Shown here piece after piece: positions 8,655 to 17,074 of a stretch of DNA of 64,000 bases. This stretch comes from Bacteroidota bacterium (GTDB lineage Bacteria; Bacteroidota; Ignavibacteria; Ignavibacteriales; Ignavibacteriaceae), in the NCBI GenBank assembly GCA_022564295.1, contig JADFLR010000009.1, positions 62,001-126,000 of the forward strand. Direction: 5' to 3'. The position numbers and the translations under genes are program-made. Numbering within the stretch: the first letter of the stretch is position 1; every line of letters starts with the position of its first letter. Under the pieces are notes generated by a model, which worked only from the letters and a program-made list of their open reading frames with translations, was not told where the DNA came from and made no database searches.

Positions 8655-11291
8655 ATGAATTTTAATTTAAATAAACTAACAGTAAAAGCACAGGAAGTTG
8701 TACAAACTGCAATTGAGATTGCGCAGAATTATAACAATCAAATTATAGAGCCTGAACATTTGCTTGCTGCATTAATTCAGGAAAGCGGAAACATTGCCGA
8801 TACTATTCTCAGAAAAATCGGAGGTAATGTTGATGCAATAAAAATAAAAGTAAACGGACTTTTAGAATCGCTCCCAAAAGTTACCGGCTCAGGTGTTGGT
8901 AATCAGCAGATGTCGCAAAACCTTGCTAAACTTTTTGATAATGCTGCTGAGGAAGCTAAAAACCTTAAGGATGAATATGTATCAACCGAACATCTTCTGT
9001 TAGCATTATCTGAAGACAAAGGCAAGGTTGGGCAGTTGTTAAGAGATAACGGTATTTCCCGTGATTTGATTTTTACTGCACTTAAAGAGGTAAGAGGAAA
9101 TCAGAGAGTGACTTCGCAAAATCCTGAAGATACATATCAGTCTTTGAAAAAGTATGGAAATGATTTGAATGATCTAGTTAGAGCAGGTAAGCTCGATCCG
9201 GTAATTGGAAGAGATGAAGAGATAAGGAGAGTGCTGCAGGTTCTTTCACGAAGAACAAAAAACAATCCGGTTTTAATTGGAGAGCCGGGGGTTGGTAAAA
9301 CAGCAATAGTTGAAGGAATTGCACATAGGATTGTATCCGGTGATGTGCCTGAAAATCTGAAGACAAAGAGAGTCATTTCACTCGATATTGGAGCCCTCGT
9401 AGCCGGAGCGCAGTTTCGCGGACAGTTTGAAGAAAGAATGAAAGCTGTAATAAAGGAAGTTGAGAGTTCGCAGGGAGAAATAATTCTTTTTATCGATGAA
9501 CTTCATTTGCTTGTTGGTGCAGGTGCAACCCAGGGCGCAATGGATGCGGCAAATATTCTTAAACCGGCACTTGCAAGAGGAGAGCTGCATGCAATAGGTG
9601 CAACAACTCTTAACGAATACAAAAAATATATTGAAAAAGATGCTGCGCTCGAACGAAGATTTCAGCCTGTGCTTGTAAGTGAACCATCCGAAGAAGATGC
9701 AATATCAATTTTAAGAGGATTAAAGGAAAGATACGAAATTCATCATGGCGTTAGAATAACAGACGGTGCAATAGTTGGTGCCGTGCAATTATCTGAAAGA
9801 TACATTACAGATAGATTTTTACCCGATAAAGCAATCGACCTAATGGATGAAGCAGCATCGAAACTAAGAATGGAAATAGATTCGATGCCGGAAGAACTTG
9901 ATGCAATTGAAAGAAAGGTTAAGCAACTTGAAATTGAACGTGAAGCATTAAAACGGGAGAAAGATGATGCATCTGCTAAGAGATTAGTAGAGATTGAAAG
10001 AGAATTGAGTGACCTTGAAGAAGAAAGAGGTAAGCTTAGAATGCACTGGAATCTTGAAAAAGAAAAAATCCAGAAGATACGTTCGATGAAAAGTGAAATC
10101 GAAAACGCAAAAGTACTTGCTGAACAATATGAGCGCGAAGGCGACCTTGGAAAAGTTGCAGAGTTACGATACGGCAAAATAACTGATCTTCATAGGCAGC
10201 TTGAAGAAGAGACAAAACATCTCGCAGAAATTCAAAAAGATACTAAGATGCTAAAAGAAGAAGTTGATGCTGAAGATATTGCTGAGGTTGTTTCTAAATG
10301 GACTGGGATACCGGTAAGCAAAATGCTTGAAAGTGAGAGAAGCAAACTATTGCATTTAGAAGAAGAACTTCACAAAAGAATTATAGGGCAGGAAGAAGCT
10401 GTTTCGGCAGTTGCCAATGCAATCCGCAGATCACGTACCGGTTTACAGGATGTAAATCGCCCGATAGGTTCATTTATATTTTTGGGTTCAACAGGTGTCG
10501 GTAAAACGGAACTTGCTCGCTCGCTTGCAGATTATTTGTTTGATGACGAACATGCTATGATACGAATTGATATGAGTGAATATATGGAGAAGTTTTCTGT
10601 TTCAAGATTGATTGGTGCACCTCCCGGATATGTTGGATATGAAGAAGGCGGACAGCTAACTGAAGCCGTACGAAGAAGACCTTATTCGGTTGTCCTTTTG
10701 GATGAAATTGAGAAAGCTCATCCTGATGTTTTTAATGTCCTCCTCCAGGTATTGGATGACGGAAGGTTAACGGACAACCAGGGCAGAACAGTAAACTTTA
10801 AGAATACGATAATTATCATGACATCAAACCTTGGCTCACACTTGATACAGGATAAGTTGTTTAACATTAATGAAGAACAGATTGACGAAGTTATGGGCGA
10901 GTTAAGAGAAACCATGGTTAATCTGTTACGAAAAACAATCAAACCTGAATTCTTGAACAGGATTGATGAGATAGTTCTATTCAAACCTTTAATACATAAA
11001 GAGATAAGGAAAATTGTTGATATACAGTTGAATAAACTTATTGGTATGCTGAAGGCAAAAGAGTTGGGGCTTGTTGTAAGTGATGAAACAAAAGATTGGC
11101 TTACAAATCTTGGTTACGATGTAACGTATGGTGCAAGACCGTTGAAGAGAACAATACAGAAGTACCTTATAAATCCTTTATCACAGGAGTTGCTCATGGA
11201 TAATTTTGAAAGCGGCGATACAATATACGTTTCCGTTGGTGATAAGGGTAAGTTGGTGTTTAAAAGAAGCGAAAAACTGATTGTGGAATAG
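8655..11291 (+). CDS. clpB: ATP-dependent disaggregase ClpB (Hsp104 family)
   Basis: ClpB is the hexameric AAA+ machine that pulls proteins out of aggregates together with DnaK/DnaJ. The 878-residue protein has an N-terminal Clp repeat domain (about 1-145), AAA-1 with Walker A GEPGVGKT near residue 212 and Walker B ILFIDELH, the long coiled-coil middle domain that distinguishes ClpB from ClpA/ClpC (about 405-525), and AAA-2 with Walker A GSTGVGKT near 613. The sensor and pore motifs (GYVGYEEGG) are present. The ribosome binding site is AAGGAAG, 10 nt before the ATG. It closes the Hsp20-CbpA-HtpG-ClpB block, a set usually co-induced by heat stress. Confidence 0.97.
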   Translation: MNFNLNKLTVKAQEVVQTAIEIAQNYNNQIIEPEHLLAALIQESGNIADTILRKIGGNVDAIKIKVNGLLESLPKVTGSGVGNQQMSQNLAKLFDNAAEEAKNLKDEYVSTEHLLLALSEDKGKVGQLLRDNGISRDLIFTALKEVRGNQRVTSQNPEDTYQSLKKYGNDLNDLVRAGKLDPVIGRDEEIRRVLQVLSRRTKNNPVLIGEPGVGKTAIVEGIAHRIVSGDVPENLKTKRVISLDIGALVAGAQFRGQFEERMKAVIKEVESSQGEIILFIDELHLLVGAGATQGAMDAANILKPALARGELHAIGATTLNEYKKYIEKDAALERRFQPVLVSEPSEEDAISILRGLKERYEIHHGVRITDGAIVGAVQLSERYITDRFLPDKAIDLMDEAASKLRMEIDSMPEELDAIERKVKQLEIEREALKREKDDASAKRLVEIERELSDLEEERGKLRMHWNLEKEKIQKIRSMKSEIENAKVLAEQYEREGDLGKVAELRYGKITDLHRQLEEETKHLAEIQKDTKMLKEEVDAEDIAEVVSKWTGIPVSKMLESERSKLLHLEEELHKRIIGQEEAVSAVANAIRRSRTGLQDVNRPIGSFIFLGSTGVGKTELARSLADYLFDDEHAMIRIDMSEYMEKFSVSRLIGAPPGYVGYEEGGQLTEAVRRRPYSVVLLDEIEKAHPDVFNVLLQVLDDGRLTDNQGRTVNFKNTIIIMTSNLGSHLIQDKLFNINEEQIDEVMGELRETMVNLLRKTIKPEFLNRIDEIVLFKPLIHKEIRKIVDIQLNKLIGMLKAKELGLVVSDETKDWLTNLGYDVTYGARPLKRTIQKYLINPLSQELLMDNFESGDTIYVSVGDKGKLVFKRSEKLIVE

Positions 11292-11567
11292 TTATTGCAT
11301 AACTAATTAAGTTGATTTTCACTTGGCGAATTTTATGTTAAATCACAACAAAATTCGAAAAGAAAATTTAAACAATTTTATTAGTTGTTGGATAAATTCA
11401 AGGGATTATAAATAAGTGATAAAGTTACATGACTACCGACTTCGCTTTAGTGATTAAAAGTTTATTTTGATGATGCTTGAGTGGCTTGAAAAAGCTAAAT
11501 AAATGGAAATGAAAATAATTTAACCTTTAACCCGGAAAATCAATTCTAATCAAAAGGATAAAATAAA

Positions 11568-11672
11568 ATGAGCAAAGGTCTTAACGCTAAAAAAGGATCG
11601 AAGAAAGAACCGCAAAAAACTAAGAAGGAAAAAAAGGCGGCTAAAAGAGAAAAGAAAAATGAAAAAAAATAA
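11568..11672 (+). CDS. Very small Lys-rich protein (34 aa)
   Basis: This short frame encodes MSKGLNAKKGSKKEPQKTKK and a further 14 residues, ending at TAA 11670-11672. More than 40 percent of residues are Lys, with a few Glu and Arg, so it is a disordered, strongly basic peptide. AAAGGA lies 9 nt before the ATG. It stands alone in a roughly 580-bp gap between clpB and the HisH-like gene. I do not recognise a named family with certainty. A nucleic-acid-associated or ribosome-associated role is possible but only a guess. It is followed by two strong palindromes. Confidence 0.6.
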   Translation: MSKGLNAKKGSKKEPQKTKKEKKAAKREKKNEKK

Positions 11673-11691
11673 ATAGAAAAACTATCCGTAG

Positions 11692-11732
11692 CGCAGAATA
11701 ATTATTCTGCGTATGCCGGTAAAATATTTTAC
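11692..11732. repeat. Two adjacent perfect palindromes
   Basis: CGCAGAATAATTATTCTGCG (20 bp, 11692-11711) is followed 7 bp later by GTAAAATATTTTAC (14 bp, 11719-11732). The first is probably the 3'-end hairpin of the small Lys-rich gene, although no long T-run follows it directly. The second could be an operator for the gene that follows. Confidence 0.55.
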
Positions 11733-11874
11733 TGTTGGGGGCTTTGTTTTTTACTTTCTTTTTTTTTGTAGTAGACAATTGTCCTGCCCTACGTTTTTTT
11801 ATTCTATAACAACAAAATCTATTTTAAATTACCTGTGTTGTTAAATTGATACGGTTTTACAATGTTTGAGTTCT

Positions 11875-12453
11875 ATGATTACAATTATTGACTACGGCAA
11901 TACCAACTCAAATGAAATAGCAGAATCACTTGAAAACCTTTCTGTGGATTTTGTTATTTCTAACAGTGAATCCGATATTCTTCAAGCAACTAAATTAATC
12001 TTACCGGACAGTACAGACATTTCATCATCAATAAGGAAACTTCATTTGCTTAACCTGTTTTCAATTCTTAGGATAATTAAAAAACCAATTCTTGGTATAG
12101 GAACAGGTATGCATTTGATGACAAAATCGTTTGAAGATATTAATGCTGCCTGTCTTGGCTGTTTCCCTGTTGAATGTAAGACTGAAGAGATCCAGCAAAA
12201 TATGTTTGAGCATGAACAATCGATAAAAATAATTCAGGAAACATCTCTGTTAGATAATATCAAAAAAGAAGATAAATTTTATTTTGAAGGTGATTGTTTC
12301 ATTCCTCCAAACGAGTTCTCTACCTCAATTGCAAACATTAACGGGGAAATCACTGCTTCAATTGAAAAGGAACATTTTTTGGGTATACAGTTTAACCCTG
12401 TGAAATCAGGCGATGCGGGAATGAGAGTTTTTAGGAATTTTGTGGAGATGTGA
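11875..12453 (+). CDS. HisH-like class I glutamine amidotransferase fold protein lacking catalytic residues
   Basis: The 192-residue protein opens with MITIIDYGNTNSNEIAESLE, the HisH start (IIDYGxGNxxS). The nucleophile motif, normally G-I-C-x-G-M, reads GIGTGMHLM near residue 80, so the cysteine is gone. The catalytic H-P-E motif, normally QFHPEKS, reads QFNPVKSGDAG near the C-terminus, so the histidine and glutamate are gone as well. It therefore cannot hydrolyse glutamine by the usual triad. No hisF or other histidine genes are nearby. The ATG at 11875 is preferred; an upstream TTG (11866) would add only three residues. A regulatory or scaffolding role is inferred. Confidence 0.75.
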   Translation: MITIIDYGNTNSNEIAESLENLSVDFVISNSESDILQATKLILPDSTDISSSIRKLHLLNLFSILRIIKKPILGIGTGMHLMTKSFEDINAACLGCFPVECKTEEIQQNMFEHEQSIKIIQETSLLDNIKKEDKFYFEGDCFIPPNEFSTSIANINGEITASIEKEHFLGIQFNPVKSGDAGMRVFRNFVEM

Positions 12454-12491
12454 ATTAACTGCTTTGATCAACCATTACAGCAAATACATAT

Positions 12492-14480
12492 TTATTCAAG
12501 ATATATTTTTTGATAATCTTCTCTTAACTTTTCAAGAATATTAAAAACTTCTTCCTCTCTGCCTTTTAACGCAGGTGTGCCCTCTAAAGACATCTTTCTT
12601 AACAGCCGTCTGTTAATTTTTCCGTTTTCAAGTTTTGGTAATTTACTTATGAAATTCAGCTCATCAGGTTTTGCAAGAGAGCCGATGTTCTCAACCACAT
12701 AGTTTCGTAATTCTTCTTTTAAAAGCAAACTTTCTTCCGCCTCTTCAATCAAACTAACATAAGCAATAATAGCATTGCCTATAACTTCATCCGGTCGTTT
12801 AACAACCGCAGCTTCTTTTACACTTTCGTGAGTTAACAAAATGTTTTCAATTTCACTGCCGCCCACCCTGTTGCTTGCAGTTTTAATTACATCATCAACC
12901 CTGCCTAAAATCCTTATGTAACCGCTGCCTTCTTTTATTGCAGCATCACCTGTAAAATAGCTGCCTTTAAATTGATTCCAGCAGTTTAATTTTGTTTCCG
13001 GTTTTTCTTCTCTTTCGGTTGTGAACATTGATGGCCAGCTGCCTTTTATTATTAAATATCCGCCCTCACCATCATCAACCGGATTGCCTGTAAGATCAAC
13101 AATATCAATTTCAACACCGGGAAAAGGAGAAGAAGTTAAGCCGGGTCTCATTTCTGCGGCTCCTGGCATAGGCGAAATTAATATTGAACCGGTTTCGGTT
13201 TGTAACCAGCTATTTATAATTGGTGTATTTTCTTTCCCAATTGTTTTATAATACCACAACCATGTTTCCGGTTTTATTGGTTCGCTAATTGTACCGAGTA
13301 ATCTTATGCTTGAAAGATCATGTTTGCCAATCCATTCATCACCGAGTTTTAAAAATGCTCTTAAAAGAGTTGGTGTGGTACAGAAAACATTTATCCTGTA
13401 TTTTGATATCATCTGCCAGTAACGGCTGGGCTGTGGATAAATAGGATTGCCTTCATAAATAAAAGTAGTTGCTCCGTTTAATAAAGGACCGCAAATGGAA
13501 TAAGTGTGAGAAGAAACCCACGCAATGTCTGAAGTAATCCAAACAATATCTTCTTCTTTTAAATCATAAATCCATTTGGAAGAAAGGTGTGCCTGCACCA
13601 TATAACCTGCCGTAAGATGCATTATTTTAAGCGGGTCGCCTTTCGGTCCGTTTGTAAATAAACTAAATGCCGGATGTTGTGAGTCAAGTTCTACCGCTTT
13701 GCAATCAACCGGTGCGTTTTTTAAAACATCCTGCCATAGTTTATCTCTTACAGGATGCATCTTATAAATGTTCTCTTTCGAACGATTGAATACAACGACG
13801 TGCTTCACGTTTTCGTTACCTTCAACAGCATCATCTGCTTTTTCTTTTAGCGGTATAAAGACACCTTTCCTTAGAAGATAATCTTGTGTAATGACAATTT
13901 TGCATTCAAGTTCTTTAATTCTTTTTGAAAGTGCGGTGGAGCTTAATTCGGAATAAACAACCGAATGAACAGCACCGATACGCATACAGGCAAGCATTGC
14001 TATCACAGCTTCCGGAACCATTCCCATATAAATTACAACGTTATCTCTCTTTTTTACACCAAGCATTTTTAAAGCATTTGAAAAGTTGCACACATAGGTA
14101 AAAAGAAGCTGGTAAGTATATATTTTCGTCTCGCCGTCTTCACCTTCCCATATAAGTGCGGCTTTATTTCTTTTTTGTGCATGAAGATGAACATCAAGAC
14201 AATTGTATGCAATGTTTGTCTTCGCACCTACAAACCATTTTGAGTTAAACGCTTTTCCCTGCTTAATTTTATTCCACGGTTTAAACCAATGAAGTTCTTT
14301 TGCAGTGTTGCTCCAAAACTTTTTGAGGTCTTCAACAGAGAACCTGTAAATTTTTTTATACTGATGATAAGATGTAAAGTATGCTTGCTTTCTGAATTCT
14401 TCGGAGGGTGCGAATTTTATCTCTTCATCTTCTGAAGATTGGAAAATATTTTTTTTATCTATACGATGCTGTTTAGGCAT
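12492..14480 (-). CDS. Acetyl-CoA synthetase-like adenylate-forming enzyme with degenerate P-loop
   Basis: The 662-residue protein follows the layout of AMP-forming acetyl-CoA synthetase: N-terminal FNSKWFVGAKTNIAYNCLDV, the Acs-like stretch MLACMRIGAVHSVVYSEL, the adenylate-binding region SWLQTETGS, YFTGDAA, the hinge GRVDDVIKTASNRVGGSEIE, and a C-terminal NGKINRRLLRK carrying the lysine that Acs uses (and Pat acetylates). The phosphate-binding loop, normally YTSGSTGKPKG, reads LFTNGPKGDPLKI. The Ser/Thr/Gly pattern and the key Lys are therefore displaced, and the usual W-W-Q before TET is S-W-L-Q. It may use another acid or be a paralogue with altered activity. It is divergent from the thioesterase gene next door, which suggests acyl-CoA metabolism. 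Confidence 0.78.
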   Translation of the reverse strand: MPKQHRIDKKNIFQSSEDEEIKFAPSEEFRKQAYFTSYHQYKKIYRFSVEDLKKFWSNTAKELHWFKPWNKIKQGKAFNSKWFVGAKTNIAYNCLDVHLHAQKRNKAALIWEGEDGETKIYTYQLLFTYVCNFSNALKMLGVKKRDNVVIYMGMVPEAVIAMLACMRIGAVHSVVYSELSSTALSKRIKELECKIVITQDYLLRKGVFIPLKEKADDAVEGNENVKHVVVFNRSKENIYKMHPVRDKLWQDVLKNAPVDCKAVELDSQHPAFSLFTNGPKGDPLKIMHLTAGYMVQAHLSSKWIYDLKEEDIVWITSDIAWVSSHTYSICGPLLNGATTFIYEGNPIYPQPSRYWQMISKYRINVFCTTPTLLRAFLKLGDEWIGKHDLSSIRLLGTISEPIKPETWLWYYKTIGKENTPIINSWLQTETGSILISPMPGAAEMRPGLTSSPFPGVEIDIVDLTGNPVDDGEGGYLIIKGSWPSMFTTEREEKPETKLNCWNQFKGSYFTGDAAIKEGSGYIRILGRVDDVIKTASNRVGGSEIENILLTHESVKEAAVVKRPDEVIGNAIIAYVSLIEEAEESLLLKEELRNYVVENIGSLAKPDELNFISKLPKLENGKINRRLLRKMSLEGTPALKGREEEVFNILEKLREDYQKIYLE

Positions 14481-14596
14481 TCTGTATTTATCCGCTTCTG
14501 ATTGGAATGTAGAATGAATGTTTCTAAATTAGATAATGCAATTTCTAAATGCAATCAACAATTAATTTTTAATAACCACATATATTCGGTAACAAT

Positions 14597-15004
14597 ATGA
14601 ATACTATTTTTTCAACCGAAATTAAAGTACGACCTGATGATATTGATTTGAACAATCATGTTCATAATGCAAAATATCTTGATTATGTGCAGGCAGGTAG
14701 ATTTGAGCAGATGATTAATAATTATAAAATGCCGATGGATGAGTTTATTGAAAAAGGATACAACTGGGTTGCTTCCGCTGCGCATATTGATTGGAAAAGA
14801 CCTCTGAAATTGGGCGATACAGCTATTGTTAAAACTCAAATGGATTCGGTTAACGGTGCACAATGCAAAGTAAATTTTTGGATTGAGAACAAAGCTACAA
14901 ATAAACTGGTTTCAGAAGGGCATTTTATTTACACAATGGTTTCTGTTAAGTCAGGCAGACCGGTTAGAATAACTGATGAAATAATCGAAAGATATTCTAT
15001 CTGA
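14597..15004 (+). CDS. Acyl-CoA thioesterase, 4-hydroxybenzoyl-CoA thioesterase/YbgC-like hotdog
   Basis: This 135-residue single hotdog domain would hydrolyse acyl-CoA thioesters in the cytoplasm. Near residue 14 it has RPDDIDLNNHVHNAKYLDYV, the family active-site region (D-x-D/N-x-x-x-H-V-x-N-x-x-Y) with the catalytic acidic residue. The following WKRPLKLGD segment matches the second conserved strand. Substrate is not predictable from the sequence. It is divergent from the Acs-like gene (116 bp between starts), so the two may share a control region. Confidence 0.88.
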   Translation: MNTIFSTEIKVRPDDIDLNNHVHNAKYLDYVQAGRFEQMINNYKMPMDEFIEKGYNWVASAAHIDWKRPLKLGDTAIVKTQMDSVNGAQCKVNFWIENKATNKLVSEGHFIYTMVSVKSGRPVRITDEIIERYSI

Positions 15005-15061
15005 GTTTTACAATTCATTTTAATATAAACATTTGATGAAAAATAATTTAGAGGTAATTAA

Positions 15062-16144
15062 ATGGAAGACTTCTTAAATCAAATCTACTTTGGCAACACA
15101 ATTCTAAAGTACATTGAGGCAATAGGAATATTTATACTTGTACTAATTTTGGTTAAGATATTTCAGTTAATAGTTCTAAGAAGATTAAAAAAATGGGCGG
15201 AGAAAACCAAAACCACTATTGATGATTTTATACTAATTGGGATTAAAAAGTCTGTTGTTCCCATAATTTATTACGGTGCAATATTTCTTTCAGCACGTTC
15301 ATTAAATTTATCTGATTCTGCAACAAGTATTCTTGATGTTTTATCAATTGTTGTGGTTACATTTTTTATTATCAGATTGATCACATCAACATTAGATTTT
15401 TCAATAAAATCCTATACTGCCAAACAGGATGCAGGAGACAAGAAAGCCAAACAGCTAAAAAGTATTAGTGCGTCAGCAAGGATTATTATTTGGGGTGTGG
15501 CTTTAGTTTTCCTTTTGGATAACCTGGGTTTTGATATTTCTGCTGTTATTGCAGGGTTAGGAATTGGTGGTATAGCTGTTGCACTTGCGGCACAATCAAT
15601 TCTCGGCGATCTGTTCAGTTACTTTATCATCTTTTTTGACAGACCATTCGAATTGGGTGATTATGTTAAAGTTGGCGATAAAAACGGTACTATTGAACAT
15701 ATCGGAATAAAAACGACAAGAATTCGTGCGCTCAGCGGAGAACAGCTTGTTTTTTCGAATACCGATCTCACAAGTTCGAGGTTGCATAATTTTAAAAAGC
15801 TGCAAAAGAGAAGGAAGGTTTTTATGTTAGGTGTAATTTATGAAACACCTGCTGAAAAACTTAAAATGATTCCTGATATTGTTAAAGATATTATTACCGA
15901 AGAAGAAAAATCAGATTATGACAGAGGTCATTTTAAAACATTCGGTGATTTTAGTTTGAACTTCGAGTTCGTTTACTATGTTTTAAGTCCGGATTATGCA
16001 ACTTATATGGATACGCAGCATAATATAAACATGAAGATATTCAATAAGTTCAAAGAGGAGGGAATTGAGTTTGCCTATCCTACACAATTGGTGTATGTGA
16101 ATAATGCAGATTCCGAAGTAAATGACATCACCACTGTGGCATAA
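15062..16144 (+). CDS. Small-conductance mechanosensitive channel, MscS family
   Basis: The 360-residue inner-membrane channel opens under membrane tension to release solutes during hypo-osmotic shock. Hydrophobic helices lie at about residues 15-37, 65-82, 92-115 and 140-160. The pore-lining TM3 has the signature GLGIGGIAVALAAQSILGDL at about 170-189, followed by the cytoplasmic beta domain beginning FDRPFELGDYVKVG. It is larger than E. coli MscS (286 aa) because of an extra N-terminal helix. It follows the thioesterase gene by 57 bp on the same strand and ends at a strong hairpin. Confidence 0.93.
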   Translation: MEDFLNQIYFGNTILKYIEAIGIFILVLILVKIFQLIVLRRLKKWAEKTKTTIDDFILIGIKKSVVPIIYYGAIFLSARSLNLSDSATSILDVLSIVVVTFFIIRLITSTLDFSIKSYTAKQDAGDKKAKQLKSISASARIIIWGVALVFLLDNLGFDISAVIAGLGIGGIAVALAAQSILGDLFSYFIIFFDRPFELGDYVKVGDKNGTIEHIGIKTTRIRALSGEQLVFSNTDLTSSRLHNFKKLQKRRKVFMLGVIYETPAEKLKMIPDIVKDIITEEEKSDYDRGHFKTFGDFSLNFEFVYYVLSPDYATYMDTQHNINMKIFNKFKEEGIEFAYPTQLVYVNNADSEVNDITTVA

Positions 16145-16190
16145 ACAGGTAAATAAAGAAACTCTGTTTTTTAGTAACTATATACCATAG

Positions 16191-16219
16191 CAAAGGCGAA
16201 CCTTTATGATTCGCCTTTG
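16191..16219. terminator. Hairpin terminator between mscS and the convergent SnoaL-like gene
   Basis: A perfect 10-bp stem CAAAGGCGAA/TTCGCCTTTG around a 9-nt loop lies between two convergent genes. The tail on the plus strand is T-rich (TTCTAATT). It probably serves mscS and may act in both directions. Confidence 0.7.
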
Positions 16220-16246
16220 TTCTAATTCCGATTATGAACTTAAAAA

Positions 16247-16768
16247 TTATTCGTCCTTATCCGTTTCTTCATCCTTGCCATAATCATCGTGCTCGCCTTC
16301 CATTTTCATCCACGGATTCATGTCCGTATTCCACATATCAGCTCTTAATTTCCAATCACCATCTTGCTTTTGCCATACGTTCATGTATTTTCCGTGATCA
16401 TCCATTGTACCCATTTCCGGCATATCCATTGAAATGGTGTATGTCCCAATCTCAATAGCGATATTTCCTTCGATAATTACATCTGTTGCGGTTAATTCAA
16501 ATGCTGTTACCTTCATGCCCATCTCATGTTGCTGCTTATGTGATTCCCTCATAGCGTCAAGGCTTCGCAGCATTGGTTGATAGCTTGGCATTGAAATAGG
16601 ATTTTCAGCGTAGTAGCTGAGCATTCCTTCTAGGTCATTATCAATCATCATTTGTGAGAATTTTTTGTTTGTTTCATTGAACTTTGCTATTAATTCATCT
16701 TCGCTCTGTGCGTAAAGTTGTGATGAGATAAATAATATTGCAACACAAGTTAGAAAATAAATTTTCAT
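16247..16768 (-). CDS. Exported SnoaL/DUF4440-like (NTF2-fold) protein
   Basis: The 173-residue protein has a signal peptide (MKIYFLTCVAILFISSQLYA, cleavage predicted after the Ala before QSED). The mature part is an NTF2-like cone, with an N-terminal helix containing FNETNKKFSQMMIDNDLEGM, the pattern LSYYAENPISMPS, and a final strand set ending YMNVWQKQDGDWKLRADMWN, as in DUF4440/SnoaL proteins that bind small molecules. The last 15 residues are strongly acidic (Asp/Glu/Lys). Function is unknown, and no catalytic residues stand out. Confidence 0.78.
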   Translation of the reverse strand: MKIYFLTCVAILFISSQLYAQSEDELIAKFNETNKKFSQMMIDNDLEGMLSYYAENPISMPSYQPMLRSLDAMRESHKQQHEMGMKVTAFELTATDVIIEGNIAIEIGTYTISMDMPEMGTMDDHGKYMNVWQKQDGDWKLRADMWNTDMNPWMKMEGEHDDYGKDEETDKDE

Positions 16769-17005
16769 TTCGTCCTCCTAAAAAGAGTTAATAATAATTA
16801 GTTAAGTTTATTTAATGCGAGTTCAAACCATTTACTCACAGAACAGATAACTCTAATCTCTCAAATTATACAGCTTAAGTCAAGCGCTGACAGATAAAAA
16901 GATAATAAAGTTTGTTAGCCGCTTTACGGTTTTTCGCCAGATTTAGAGCTTGAGTAAAAAACAGAGAATTAGTTAATTTTAGTTGATTATAAATTAGGAG
17001 AAAAA

Positions 17006-17074
17006 ATGTGTGACAAAAGAGAAAAAATTAAAGAACTTGAGGTTATGGAATATCATAGATTCCTCAAAAAGTAA
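17006..17074 (+). CDS. Possible very small ORF (22 aa) with a strong ribosome binding site
   Basis: An AGGAG sits 5 nt before an ATG that opens a 22-codon frame (MCDKREKIKELEVMEYHRFL plus two Lys). The product would be a short charged helix. It overlaps the 3' end of the convergent DPP-IV gene by 22 bp. A ribosome binding site this good is uncommon among the neighbouring chromosomal genes, which is the main support. Confidence 0.35.
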   Translation: MCDKREKIKELEVMEYHRFLKK

